A program made the translations under genes and the position numbers. Source: Salinilacustrithrix flava (lineage in GTDB: Bacteria > Actinomycetota > Acidimicrobiia > Acidimicrobiales > Salinilacustritrichaceae). Taken from it: DNA of 64,000 nucleotides. The notes under the pieces are model-generated. The model was not told the origin of the DNA and did no database searches. It saw only the letters and a program-made list of their open reading frames with translations. The stretch covers positions 201,162 to 265,161 of the forward strand of contig JAMYFF010000007.1 in NCBI GenBank assembly GCA_024128875.1. Reading direction: 5' to 3'. Shown here in pieces: positions 41,602 to 50,475 of the stretch; the stretch's first letter is position 1; each line of letters begins with the position of its first letter.

Positions 41602-42096
41602 GTGCGCCTCCTCGCACGAGGCGTCGACGCCCTGCTCGCCATCGGCGGGGTGGCGCTGCTGGGGCTCGTGGTGATGATCGGCTCGGGTCAGCTGAGCTGG
41701 GTCATCACCACGGGCAACAGCATGTCGCCACGGGTGGCGGCCGGCGACCTCATCGTCGTCCGCCCCGCCGACCGGTACCGGGTCGGCGACGTCGTCGCCT
41801 ACGACAGCCCGGACCTCGGCCGCAAGGTGCTGCACCGCATCGTCGCCGTCGAGGACAGCCGGTTCGTGACCCAGGGCGACCACAACGACTGGGTCGACTC
41901 CTACCAGCCGACCCCGGCCGAGGTCGTGGGCCGGGAGCAGCTCCACCTGCCCGGCGTCGGGCGCCACCTGCGGTCGCTGCTCGACCCCGGCGTCGTGGCC
42001 GTCATCGTCGGCCTGGCCACCGCGCTGGCGCTCGGCATGCTCGGCCGGGTCCCGGTGCCCGAGGAGGGCGAGGCGTGGGTCGAGCACGCGGTCTGA
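41602..42096 (+). CDS. Signal peptidase I of the archaeal/ER (SipW) type
   Basis: The 164-residue protein has an N-terminal membrane helix (about residues 9-28), the catalytic Ser40 in TGNSMSP, and KVLHRIVAV with His78 where Lys stands in ordinary bacterial type I peptidases. It also has QGDHNDWVDS with the acidic residue. A second hydrophobic helix lies near residues 130-150. A His in place of Lys is the hallmark of the S26B/ER-type peptidases such as SipW. It should cleave signal peptides of specialised surface proteins, most likely the upstream and downstream products. The GTG at 41602 follows the first gene by 5 nt. Confidence 0.88.
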   Translation: MRLLARGVDALLAIGGVALLGLVVMIGSGQLSWVITTGNSMSPRVAAGDLIVVRPADRYRVGDVVAYDSPDLGRKVLHRIVAVEDSRFVTQGDHNDWVDSYQPTPAEVVGREQLHLPGVGRHLRSLLDPGVVAVIVGLATALALGMLGRVPVPEEGEAWVEHAV

Positions 42097-42479
42097 CGGG
42101 ACTTGCTGGACTGCTGGTGCTGAGCGGGCTGCTGGTCCTGGCGGGGCCGGCGGCGGCGTCGACCAACGAGGTCGCCGCCAGTCGCGCGACCAGCTTCACC
42201 ATGCCCATCACCATCCAGGACCTGGCCCCGGCGGCCTGCGCCGGCATGGATCTCACCACGCTGGTGACCATCGCCGACAAGAAGGGCGCCAAGATCCAGG
42301 GGACGAACGGCAACGACCTCATCGTCGGCTCGGCCGGCGACGACCGCATCGACGGCCGCAACGGGGACGACTGCCTGGTGGGTGGAGCCGGGGCCGATCA
42401 GCTGGACGGCGGCAACGGGTTCGACGCCTGCCTGGCGGGTGACGACCCGGATGACTCCACGAGCAGGTGCGAGGCCTGA
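42075..42479 (+). CDS. Secreted RTX-type calcium-binding repeat protein
   Basis: The 134-residue precursor has a signal peptide (core GLTGLAGLLVLSGLLVLAGPAAA) and a short domain with nonapeptide-type repeats: GTNGNDLIVGSAGDDRIDG, RNGDDCLVGGAGADQLDG, GNGFDACLAG. They are typical of hemolysin-type calcium-binding motifs, with two or three turns. The size is too small for a toxin; a surface or matrix role is likely. The GTG at 42075 lies inside the peptidase coding region (22-nt overlap), so translation may be coupled. The 3' end overlaps the convergent response-regulator gene by 82 nt. Confidence 0.75.
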   Translation: MGRARGLTGLAGLLVLSGLLVLAGPAAASTNEVAASRATSFTMPITIQDLAPAACAGMDLTTLVTIADKKGAKIQGTNGNDLIVGSAGDDRIDGRNGDDCLVGGAGADQLDGGNGFDACLAGDDPDDSTSRCEA

Positions 42480-43198
42480 TCAGGCTGGCTCTCGGGCTGG
42501 ATCACGGGGGCTGGGAGCGTGAAGCGGTAGCCGGCGCCGCGCACGGTCTCGATCCAGCCGTGGGATGAACCGGCGGCGGCGAGCTTGCCGCGCAGGCGGT
42601 AGACGTGCTCGGTGACGGTGTCGACGCTGTGGTCGGCGGCGTTCGCCCGCCACACCAGCTCGAGCAGGTCGGCCCGGGAGAACACCCGGTTCGGTGACGA
42701 CGCGAACGTCCGCAGCAGGTCGAACTCCTTCACGGTGAGGTCGAGCACCACGCCGCCGACGGAGGCCGACCGCGTCACCGGATCCAGCGCCAGACCGTCA
42801 CGCTCCAGCGCGCCGACCGGGTCGGTGGCCGCGAGGAGCAGGGCCCGCCGCTCGATGGCCCGCTCCACCCGCAGCACGAGCTCGCGGTCGGACACGTCCG
42901 CGGCGCAGTGGTCGTCGGCGTCGGCCTCGAGCGCGATCACGGCCAGCTCCGGGTCCGACCCGCCGACCATGACCACCGCCACGCCGGGGTGGTCCCGGCG
43001 GATGTCGTGGAGCACCGAGATGCCGCTGCGCGACGGGAGCCGGACAGCCACCACGGCGACGTCGTACCCGTCGGCCAGGCGAGCCAGGCCGTCGGGGCCG
43101 TCGGGACTGTCCGCGACCTGGTCGACCGCGGGGGCGAGCGCATCGGCCAGGCGCTGCCGTTCATCGGCATCGCCGTGGATGATCAAGGCCCGGGCCAC
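42398..43198 (-). CDS. OmpR-type winged-helix regulator with degenerate receiver
   Basis: The 266-residue protein has an N-terminal receiver-like domain (residues 1-115) and a C-terminal OmpR/PhoB winged helix (LTVKEFDLLRTFASSPNRVFSRADLLELVW...VDTVTEHVYRLRGKL...ETVRGAGYRF). The phospho-acceptor Asp is replaced by Ala (DVAVVAVRLP, Ala51) and the conserved Lys is absent (DDHCAADV), so it is probably not phosphorylated. The tail of about 35 residues after the winged helix is Ser/Pro-rich and is encoded opposite the RTX gene. The GTG at 43198 has CATACT 6 nt upstream. No sensor kinase is adjacent; the divergent gene encodes a PAS-only protein. Confidence 0.88.
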   Translation of the reverse strand: MARALIIHGDADERQRLADALAPAVDQVADSPDGPDGLARLADGYDVAVVAVRLPSRSGISVLHDIRRDHPGVAVVMVGGSDPELAVIALEADADDHCAADVSDRELVLRVERAIERRALLLAATDPVGALERDGLALDPVTRSASVGGVVLDLTVKEFDLLRTFASSPNRVFSRADLLELVWRANAADHSVDTVTEHVYRLRGKLAAAGSSHGWIETVRGAGYRFTLPAPVIQPESQPDQASHLLVESSGSSPARQASNPLPPSS

Positions 43199-43204
43199 CG
43201 CCCC

Positions 43205-43210
43205 AGTATG
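43205..43210 (-). promoter_or_regulatory. Candidate -10 element (CATACT) of the OmpR-like gene
   Basis: CATACT on the minus strand ends 6 nt before the GTG at 43198. It is in the 95-nt divergent region shared with the PAS protein gene. Confidence 0.4.
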
Positions 43211-43280
43211 GCCAGACTCACCACTGGGTGGTGTCATGTGGTCACCGTGCGGATGGCACCAGTGTCGGCGCGGCTGTCAG

Positions 43281-43286
43281 TACCGT
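43281..43286 (+). promoter_or_regulatory. Candidate -10 element (TACCGT) of the PAS protein gene
   Basis: TACCGT ends 7 nt before the GTG at 43294; no ribosome binding site is seen. Confidence 0.4.
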
Positions 43287-43293
43287 CCGGCGC

Positions 43294-44379
43294 GTGGAAG
43301 CCGACGCGCTGGGGCAGCTGGATGACCTCGCCATCCTGGAGACGATCGTCGATCGCCTCACCGACGTGGTCTTCGTGCTCGGCGACGACGACCTGATGCA
43401 CTGGCGGCGTCGAAGCTCGCGCCTGCGGGTGCACCTGCCCGACAACGCCCAGGTGCTGGGCATCCCGATGCTGGAGCGCGTCCACCCGGCCGACCTCCCT
43501 TCGGTGCTCGACACGCTCGAGCAGATGCGCCTCGGCAACGCGCCGGAGGCGACGATGCGGGCGCGCATCTTCGACGCCAACGATCCGAGCATCATCCACG
43601 ACGAGGACCTGCGCGCCTTCGACGCCCGGGACGTGCCCGGTGTCGGCGGCATCGTCGTGGCGGTGGAGATCCGTGACACCCGGGGCGCGTTCCCGAGCGA
43701 GGTGCACGGCGACGACTTCTCGATCGCCGACGTCGCACCCATCGGCCTCGCCGTGCTCGCCGCCGGCGACCGCATCATCTACGCCAACACCCTGTTCCGC
43801 GAGCACCTCGGGCTCGAGGGCCGCACCGCCATCACCGTCACGTCGGTGCAGGGGCTGCACGAGGCCATCGCCCGCGCCCGGGAGACGAGCCTGGCCTCCG
43901 CCGTCGTGTCCCACCGGGGTCGCACCCTGCGCGTCGTCGGCCGCCGCATCGCCGACAACGGCACCACGAGCATCGCCCTGTCGACCACCGACATCACCAC
44001 CGAGCACGACGCCATGCTCGCCCTGGCCCGGTCGCAGGAGACCTGGCGGGCGACCTTCGAGCACGCCCCGGCCGGCATCGCGCTGGTCGACCCGACCGGG
44101 TGCTTCCTCGACCTCAACCGGGCGTGGACGGCGATCACCGGGTACACGGCGGAGGAGCTCGTCGGCCGGTCCTTCGCCGACATCACCCACCCCGACGACC
44201 TCGAACCCGACCTCGCCCAGGTCCGGGACCTGCTCGACCGCAAGCAGCCCAGCTACCGCCTGCTCAAGCGCTACCTCCACCGCGACGGCCACGTCGTCAC
44301 GGTCGACCTGTGGTGCAGCATCGTGCGCGACGACGCCGGCGAGCCCGTGCACTTCGTCGCCCAGATCCTCGAGCACTGA
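43294..44379 (+). CDS. PAS-domain protein without output domain
   Basis: The 361-residue protein has three PAS-like regions: about residues 15-110 (LTDVVFVLGDDDLMHWRR...RVHPADLPSVLDTL), 130-235 (IADVAPIGLAVLAAGDRIIYANTLFREHLGL) and 245-355 (WRATFEHAPAGIALVDPTGCFLDLNRAWTAITGYTAEELVGRSFADITHPDDL). The chain stops where the PAS module ends, so no GGDEF, EAL or kinase follows. The same arrangement precedes the GGDEF domain in the protein at 47214-48830, so this is probably a GGDEF-less paralogue. It may act as a sensor or partner. The GTG at 43294 is supported by TACCGT 7 nt upstream. It is divergent from the OmpR-like gene. Confidence 0.85.
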   Translation: MEADALGQLDDLAILETIVDRLTDVVFVLGDDDLMHWRRRSSRLRVHLPDNAQVLGIPMLERVHPADLPSVLDTLEQMRLGNAPEATMRARIFDANDPSIIHDEDLRAFDARDVPGVGGIVVAVEIRDTRGAFPSEVHGDDFSIADVAPIGLAVLAAGDRIIYANTLFREHLGLEGRTAITVTSVQGLHEAIARARETSLASAVVSHRGRTLRVVGRRIADNGTTSIALSTTDITTEHDAMLALARSQETWRATFEHAPAGIALVDPTGCFLDLNRAWTAITGYTAEELVGRSFADITHPDDLEPDLAQVRDLLDRKQPSYRLLKRYLHRDGHVVTVDLWCSIVRDDAGEPVHFVAQILEH

Positions 44380-44413
44380 ATCCGGAGCTGAGGACCGGGG
44401 ACGCGACCGGGCG

Positions 44414-47191
44414 TCAGCCGGTGTTGCGCATGCCGGCGGCGACGCCGTTGACGCTGAGCAGCAGGGCGCGGCGCAAGCGGCGCGACTCGGCGCTCTCCCG
44501 GTCATCGAGGGCGCGGGTCCGCTCGAGCAGGGCGACCTGGAGGACGTGGATCGGGTCGAGGTAGCGGTCGCGCACGCGGAGGGTGTGGGCGATGGTCGGG
44601 AGGTCGCCGAGCAGCTCCCGGCCGGTGAGGGCGGTGACGGCGGCGAGGGTCCGGGCGTGCTCGTCGCGCACGACGTCGAACAGGTGGTGCAGCTCGGTCG
44701 GCACCAGCGCCTCGACGTAGCGGGACGAGATCCCCAGGTCCGTCTTGGCCAGGGTCATCTCCACGTTGGAGAGGAAGGTGCGGAAGAACGTCCACTCCCG
44801 CAGCATCTCGGTGAGCGTTTCTCCGTGGCCGGCTGCAACCGCGGACTCGATCCCGGTGCCGACGCCGAACCAGCCGGGAATGATCTGGCGGGACTGGGTC
44901 CAGCCGAACACCCAGGGGATGGCTCGCAGCCCGGCCAGCGTCATGCCGCCGTCGCCCTGCGTGGTGCGCCGGGCGGGGCGTGATCCGATGTTCAGCTCGC
45001 CGAGCTCCTCGACGGGTGTCGACGTGCGGAAGTACTCGGGCAGGTCGGGGTCGTCGACGAAGCGCCGGTAGGCGGCGTAGGCGGCATCGGACGCGAGGTC
45101 CATGACCTCGACCCAGCGGGCGCGGGTGGCGTCGTCGTGGCGGGGGCCGCGCCGTGCGACCGTCGCCTCGATGACCGCGGACATGGCGAGGTCGAGGTTG
45201 CGCTGGGCCAGGTCGGGCCGGCCGTACTTGTCGGCGATGACCTCGCCCTGCTCGGTGATCTTGACCTCGCCCCGGATGAGCCCGGCCGGCTGGGCCAGGA
45301 TCGAGGTGTTGGTCGGACCCCCGCCCCGGCCGATCGTGCCGCCCCGCCCGTGGAAGACGCGGATGGGCAGGTCGTGGCGCTCGGCGAGGTCGCGGATGCG
45401 GCGCAGCGCCTTGTGGATCTCCCACTGGCTGGTGGTGATGCCGCCGTCCTTGTTGGAGTCGGAGTACCCGACCATCACCTCCTGGACGCCGCGGAGCTCG
45501 ACGATGCGCCGGTACCCGGGCACCGCGAGCAACCGCTCGAGCACGTCCTCGATGCCACGCAGGTCGTCGATGGTCTCGAACAGCGGCACGAAGCCGAGGC
45601 GGGCGACCCCGGCGGACAGGTCGACGAGGCCCACCTCCCGGGCGAGGAGCACAGCGGCGAGGATGTCGTCGACGCCCTTGGTCATGGAGACGATGTAGGA
45701 CTCCACGACGTCGTCGCCACGCTGGTCGAGCACGTCGCGCAGCGCCCGGAAGGCGAGCAGCGGGTCGTTGTCGGGCACCGGCGTGCCGGGCGGCGCCAGC
45801 GGGCGACGGCTCTCGAGCTCGGTCACGAGCAGGGCCTGCCGGGCTTCTCGGGCTTCTGGGGAGCTGCTGTCCTGCGGGTAGTCGATGCCGCAGCCGGCGA
45901 AGAGGCCGGCGAGCGACTCGTGCAGGCGGGCGGCGTGCTCGCGGAGATCGAGGGTGGCGAGGTGGAACCCGACGGTGGCGAGCAGCCGCCGCGTGCGGGC
46001 CAGGGGTCCGTCGGCGAGGAGCGCGCCGCCGTGCTCCCGGAGCGAGCGGTCGAGGACGGCGAGGTCGTCGTCCAGCTCGGCGGGGCTGCGGTAGGCACGC
46101 GGGGAGTCGGGGGTGGTCTCGGTGGCCCGGAGGCGCTCGGCGATGACGGCGAGGCGGAGCCGGTACCACTCCCCCTCCACCCGGCGGCCGACCCGCTCGT
46201 GGACGTCGGGGAAGCGGGTGCGGTCGGCCTCGACGGCGGCGCGCAGCTCGTCGCTGGCGGCGCGGATCCGGTCGGACATGGACAGCTCCCCGCGCAGTCG
46301 GTCGATCTCTCCGGCCAGCAGCTGCAGGGCGCGCTCCCGGTGCAGCTCGAGCACCTCGGCGGTGGTCTCGGCCGTGACGTTGGGGTTCCCGTCCCGGTCG
46401 CCGCCGACCCAGCTGCCGAAGCGGACCGGGGCGGCGTCGGGCGGTAGCGAGCCGCCGGCGCGCTCGAGGGACAGGGCCAGGTCCTCGAGCAGCTCGGGCA
46501 GGCCCCGGCGGGTGACCTGCTCGAGCACGTAGAGCACCGAGCGGGCCTCGTCCGAGGGCGTGGGCCGCCGCCGGCGCAGCTCATCGGTCTGCCACATGGC
46601 GTCGATGAGCTCGTCGATGCGGCGGTCGATGCGGCGCTGCTCGGTGGCGGTGGCGGCCGGGTGCTGGCGCCGCTCCAGGCGGGTGGCGATCTCGGTGAGC
46701 TTGTCGAGGATCGACCGGCGCGACGCCTCGGTCGGGTGGGCGGTGAAGACGGGCCGGAGCTCGGTCCGGGCCACGGCGGCAGAGATCTCGTCGATGTCGT
46801 GGCCGGCGCCGAGGAGCCGCTCGATGGTGTCGGTGATCCGTCCGGCGTCGGCCGTGCGCTGGTTCAGCTCCTCGATGCGGTGGACCTGCTCCGTGGCGTT
46901 GGCCAGGTGGAAGTAGAGCGTGAACGCCCGGACCAGCCGGATCGCATCCACGGGTGAGACGTCCCGCAGCAACGCTCCCAGGTCCCTGCTCCCGCCTGTG
47001 TTCCCGGCCGTGCTCCCGGCGTGCTGGTCGGTGCGGATGCGGCGGGCGAGGACGCGGACGCGCTCGACCAGGTCGAGCATGGCGTCGCCCTCCTGGCGGG
47101 CGATGGCCTGGCCGAGCTGGTTGCCGAGCCGACGGATGTCGGCGCGCATCGCCTCGTCGGGGCCGTCGAGCACCGGCTCCTGCTCCTGCAT
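44414..47191 (-). CDS. ppc: Phosphoenolpyruvate carboxylase
   Basis: The 925-residue protein has all main PEPC signatures: VFTAHPTEASRRSIL (catalytic His152), GYSDSNKDGGI, FHGRGGTIGRGGGPT and a C-terminal ending VNGVAAGMRNTG, the family's typical QNTG-like end. It carboxylates phosphoenolpyruvate to oxaloacetate, an anaplerotic reaction feeding the citric acid cycle. The length is within the normal range. The N-terminal region around residues 55-70 has a Gly/Thr-rich insertion (HAGSTAGNTGGSRD). TACCCT lies 7 nt before the ATG at 47191, which supports this start and a leaderless message. It lies 22 nt downstream of the GGDEF gene. Confidence 0.95.
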   Translation of the reverse strand: MQEQEPVLDGPDEAMRADIRRLGNQLGQAIARQEGDAMLDLVERVRVLARRIRTDQHAGSTAGNTGGSRDLGALLRDVSPVDAIRLVRAFTLYFHLANATEQVHRIEELNQRTADAGRITDTIERLLGAGHDIDEISAAVARTELRPVFTAHPTEASRRSILDKLTEIATRLERRQHPAATATEQRRIDRRIDELIDAMWQTDELRRRRPTPSDEARSVLYVLEQVTRRGLPELLEDLALSLERAGGSLPPDAAPVRFGSWVGGDRDGNPNVTAETTAEVLELHRERALQLLAGEIDRLRGELSMSDRIRAASDELRAAVEADRTRFPDVHERVGRRVEGEWYRLRLAVIAERLRATETTPDSPRAYRSPAELDDDLAVLDRSLREHGGALLADGPLARTRRLLATVGFHLATLDLREHAARLHESLAGLFAGCGIDYPQDSSSPEAREARQALLVTELESRRPLAPPGTPVPDNDPLLAFRALRDVLDQRGDDVVESYIVSMTKGVDDILAAVLLAREVGLVDLSAGVARLGFVPLFETIDDLRGIEDVLERLLAVPGYRRIVELRGVQEVMVGYSDSNKDGGITTSQWEIHKALRRIRDLAERHDLPIRVFHGRGGTIGRGGGPTNTSILAQPAGLIRGEVKITEQGEVIADKYGRPDLAQRNLDLAMSAVIEATVARRGPRHDDATRARWVEVMDLASDAAYAAYRRFVDDPDLPEYFRTSTPVEELGELNIGSRPARRTTQGDGGMTLAGLRAIPWVFGWTQSRQIIPGWFGVGTGIESAVAAGHGETLTEMLREWTFFRTFLSNVEMTLAKTDLGISSRYVEALVPTELHHLFDVVRDEHARTLAAVTALTGRELLGDLPTIAHTLRVRDRYLDPIHVLQVALLERTRALDDRESAESRRLRRALLLSVNGVAAGMRNTG

Positions 47192-47198
47192 GGGGCCG

Positions 47199-47204
47199 AG
47201 GGTA
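47199..47204 (-). promoter_or_regulatory. Candidate -10 element (TACCCT) for ppc
   Basis: TACCCT on the minus strand ends 7 nt before the ppc ATG and lies in the 22-nt gap after the GGDEF gene. Confidence 0.4.
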
Positions 47205-47213
47205 TCGGTGGGT

Positions 47214-48830
47214 TCAGACGGTGCCGGGCGCGTACTCGATGCGGCCCTTGCCGGCGCGCTTGGCCCGGTACGACGCGGCGTCGGCCCGCGTCAGGAGGGC
47301 GGCGGGGTCCTCGTCGCCGTGGGCGTGCCCGATGCCGACGCTCGCGCCCACGAGGATCGGGTCCTCGGTGAGGCCGACGATCGGTGTGCGCACGGCACCC
47401 AGGATCCGCTCGGCGAGCAGCGACACGTCGTAGGCGGTGCGGGCCCGCGTCGTCACGACGACGAACTCGTCGCCGCCGTAGCGGGCCACCAGCTCGTCCT
47501 CCCGGGCCGCGCTGCGGAGCCGGCGGGCGATGGTCCGCAGCACCTCGTCGCCGGTCTGGTGCCCGTGCCGGTCGTTGACCGGCTTGAAGTCGTCCAGGTC
47601 GAGGAAGAGCACGACCAGGTGGTCGTCGGCGCGGCGGCGGGGTCCGAGGTTCGACGTGAGGTAGCTGTCGAGGTAGCGGCGGTTGGGCAGGCCGGTGAGG
47701 TGGTCGTGCGTCGCCCAGTAGGCGAGGTCCTCCGACGAGTCGGCCATGTCGATGAGCGCCTTGCGCCCGGAGATGTCCTCCACGTGGGACACGAAGTGGC
47801 TGATGGCGCCGGCGGCGTCGTGCACGGCCGAGACGGTGAGCTCCACCCACACCTCGTGGCCGGCACGGTGCAGGAACCGCTTCTCCATCTGGTAGCCGCC
47901 CCGGCGGCCGGCCCGGACCTCGGCGAGCAGCTCCTCGTCGACGGCCAGGTCGTCGGGGTGGGTGATCTCGGCGAACCCCCGCCCGAGCAGGTCGTCGGAC
48001 GGGCGACCGCAGATCATCGCCAGGGCGTCGTTCACCTGCACGAAGCGGCCGTCGAGGTCCACGACGGCGGTGGCCACGGGCGAGCCGTCGAACACGGCGC
48101 GGAAGAGGCCCTCGGCTGCCCGCTGGCTCGTGACGTCCTCGAGGGAGGCGACGGCGAGGAGCAGCCGGTGCTCGGCGTCCCGGGTGGGCACGACGCGGAG
48201 GCGCAGTGAGCGGCCGTCGACCGCGAGGTCGGACACGGTGTCGATGGCGGTGCTGTCGAGGGCAGCGCTGATGCGGGCCTCGACCTCGTCCCGACCGGCG
48301 CCGACCAGCGCGGAGAAGCGGCTGTTCTCGAACGACACGCTGCCGTTGCCGCTGCGCACCTGCAGCCCGACCGGCGCGGCCTCGGCCAGGGACGACATGG
48401 CCACCCCGGCCTCGGCGCCCTCGAGGGCGGCGGCATCGAAGTCGACCAGCCAGGCGTGGACGAGGATGCCGAAGGGCACGCTGGCGCTCACGTCGTGGGC
48501 GACGATCATCAGCGAGCTGCCGACCACCGCGGCGTGGTCGGGGTGGACCCGGGCCACGGTCGAGCGGCTCCCACCCTCGTGGGCGACGACCGCCATGACG
48601 TCGAGCACGGCCGGCAGGTCGTCGGGGTGCATCCAGGTGATGGCGCGCGCCGTCGGTGACAGCGGCAGGTGCAGGCGGCTCGTGCTCGGGTCGTACCAGC
48701 GGTGGATCGACCGCCCGGTGCTGGCATCGACGAGGACGGTGACGTCAGCCGATCGGTCGAGCAGGTGGTGCAGGACGGTCTCGGAGAGCACGCGCTCCCC
48801 GTCCACCGCTCCTTCCATCACACCTCCCAT
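47214..48830 (-). CDS. PAS-GGDEF diguanylate cyclase
   Basis: The 538-residue protein has PAS-like regions in its first ~360 residues (WYDPSTSRLHLPLSPTARAI; AAPVGLQVRSGNGSVSFENSRFS; FRAVFDGSPVATAVVDLDGRFVQVNDALAMICG) and a C-terminal GGDEF domain with HDHLTGLPNRRYLDSY, FLDLDDFKPVND and YGGDEFVVV. The active-site motif is intact, so it should make c-di-GMP. At the inhibitory-site position the sequence is REDE rather than RxxD, so product inhibition may be absent. No EAL domain follows. I choose the ATG at 48830 because GGGAGGGG precedes it; ATGs at 48848 and 48818 are possible. It shares its PAS architecture with the protein at 43294. Confidence 0.9.
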   Translation of the reverse strand: MGGVMEGAVDGERVLSETVLHHLLDRSADVTVLVDASTGRSIHRWYDPSTSRLHLPLSPTARAITWMHPDDLPAVLDVMAVVAHEGGSRSTVARVHPDHAAVVGSSLMIVAHDVSASVPFGILVHAWLVDFDAAALEGAEAGVAMSSLAEAAPVGLQVRSGNGSVSFENSRFSALVGAGRDEVEARISAALDSTAIDTVSDLAVDGRSLRLRVVPTRDAEHRLLLAVASLEDVTSQRAAEGLFRAVFDGSPVATAVVDLDGRFVQVNDALAMICGRPSDDLLGRGFAEITHPDDLAVDEELLAEVRAGRRGGYQMEKRFLHRAGHEVWVELTVSAVHDAAGAISHFVSHVEDISGRKALIDMADSSEDLAYWATHDHLTGLPNRRYLDSYLTSNLGPRRRADDHLVVLFLDLDDFKPVNDRHGHQTGDEVLRTIARRLRSAAREDELVARYGGDEFVVVTTRARTAYDVSLLAERILGAVRTPIVGLTEDPILVGASVGIGHAHGDEDPAALLTRADAASYRAKRAGKGRIEYAPGTV

Positions 48831-48884
48831 GACCCCTCCCAGATCCATGGCACCTCGATCGGCACTTTCAGCCCGGAACTGGAG

Positions 48885-50213
48885 CTATCCGTCGCTCGGC
48901 GCCACCAGCGCACCGTCGAAGATCAGCGACATGGTCTCGTCGACGATGCGCTCGTCGGACTCCTGGCTGAACAGCAGGGCCTGCATCGTGCAGAGGTGCA
49001 CGAGGGAGCGAGCCAGCCGGACCGTCTCCATGCGCCGGCGGAGGCGACCCACGGCGCGCAGCTCGCGGATCAGCGGGAGGAGGACGCCGGGCAGCGGGAC
49101 CAGGGCGCGGGTGTCGCGGGGCCACTCGCGCTCGGGGGACGGCGCCGCCTCGGCGACGATCTGGGCGGCCAGCGCCTCGGTCGCGCCCCGATTCTCGCGG
49201 GCGAGCTGCACGTAGCGCAGGAGCACCTGCTCGATCCGCCGGATCGGGCCCTCCTCCGCGGTGATCGGCACCGACGCGATCGCCTCGAGCTCGGGCACGT
49301 GCCGGGCCCAGGCCGCAGCCGCGACGGCGTTCACCGTGCCGAAGTGGTGGTACACGGTGGTCGCGCTCACCCCGGCAGCGGCCGCCACCTCGGAGACGCG
49401 CACGTCCGCGGCGCTCCGATCGATGAAGAGGTGGGCGGCGGCGTCAGCGATGTGGCGCCAGGTCTCGATCGGCGCACCGGACCCGTCGTCCCCGGTCTCG
49501 GCTTGGCGCGGGCGCACCAGCAGGCGGGACTCGAGCGTCGAGAGCTCGGGAGCCGGTGCGACGTCCGAGCGCTCGACCCGGGGGCGCGTGATCCCGAGGA
49601 CGACCGCCGTCACCGTGTCGGAGTAGAGGCCGTCGCGCACGGCGTCCGGATCGGCGCCGTGCCGCCGCTGGAGGCCCTCGGCGATGGCGGTCATGATCAC
49701 GGTCAGGTCGCGTCCACTGAACGGCGGGAGCATCTCGCGCCCCATCAGGCGCACGCCCCGCAGGTAGGTGGTCTCGACGCGCTCGGTGAGGGTCCGGTAG
49801 GCCTCCCCCAGCACGTCGCCGGCGGTGCGGCTGGTGTCTTCGCCCAGCTCCTGGTGCCGCACGGACCACAGCAGGTGCTGGAGCACGGCCAGCTCCTCCT
49901 CGTCGGCGACGAGGCCGGCCCACTCCTCGGCGGCGGCGGGTCGAATGCCGTCGAGGCCCTGGCGGTCGTTCGAGCCCGATGCCGCACCCGAGAGGCGGTC
50001 GACCCGGGCGCACCACCGGGCCGCGAAGGCGTCGGCCACCGCCTGGGCGAAGTGCGAGCGGTTCCGGAAGTGGTGGAAGAACGAGCCGGTCGTCACCCCG
50101 ACCTCGTCGGCGATCGACCGGGTCTCCACCGCGGCGAGGAGGTCTTGGAATCGCTGCTGCGCGATCAGAGAGATCCCGGCGTCGATCATCTCTGCCCGCC
50201 GGTCGACCGTCAC
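48885..50213 (-). CDS. Double-TetR regulator (first of three paralogues)
   Basis: The 442-residue protein is two TetR units in one chain. The first helix-turn-helix is near residues 5-60 (EMIDAGISLIAQQRFQDLLAAVETRSIADEVGVTTGSFFHHFRNR) and the second near 250-310 (WRHIADAAAHLFIDRSAADVRVSEVAAAAGVSATTVYHHFGT). Each is followed by a helical region. A normal TetR protein has about 200 residues and one such unit. Two similar double proteins follow at 50476 and 53146. A single chain could mimic a dimer and bind a palindrome or two separate sites. The targets are unknown. TACGTT lies 7 nt before the GTG. Confidence 0.9.
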   Translation of the reverse strand: MTVDRRAEMIDAGISLIAQQRFQDLLAAVETRSIADEVGVTTGSFFHHFRNRSHFAQAVADAFAARWCARVDRLSGAASGSNDRQGLDGIRPAAAEEWAGLVADEEELAVLQHLLWSVRHQELGEDTSRTAGDVLGEAYRTLTERVETTYLRGVRLMGREMLPPFSGRDLTVIMTAIAEGLQRRHGADPDAVRDGLYSDTVTAVVLGITRPRVERSDVAPAPELSTLESRLLVRPRQAETGDDGSGAPIETWRHIADAAAHLFIDRSAADVRVSEVAAAAGVSATTVYHHFGTVNAVAAAAWARHVPELEAIASVPITAEEGPIRRIEQVLLRYVQLARENRGATEALAAQIVAEAAPSPEREWPRDTRALVPLPGVLLPLIRELRAVGRLRRRMETVRLARSLVHLCTMQALLFSQESDERIVDETMSLIFDGALVAPSDG

Positions 50214-50475
50214 GGCGGGGAACGTAGTCGCAGGTCAGGGCGCTGCCGGCCACCCGAGCGGCAATTGTCCGGACCGAACGCACATAGCACCTGCTACGGG
50301 CTCACGTACCGCAAGCAATGTCTTGTCAGGCCACGGGTCACATCTGGGTGGTTGACTGAACACGCAGCGGGAACCTGTGGATGGCCCTTCCGGGCCGTCC
50401 TTCCAGCCCCTGGCGGCGAAGCGGTCGGCGCACCCCGGCCGCTTCGCCCTCGGGTTGCTCGTCACTCGTCGCCCG
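50214..50475. other. 262-nt intergenic region upstream of the first double-TetR gene
   Basis: The stretch holds the candidate -10 TACGTT (minus strand, 50226-50221) of the 50213 gene. It also contains a TTGACT at about 50353 on the plus strand without a matching -10 or downstream gene. I see no convincing ORF, tRNA or strong hairpin. Confidence 0.4.
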
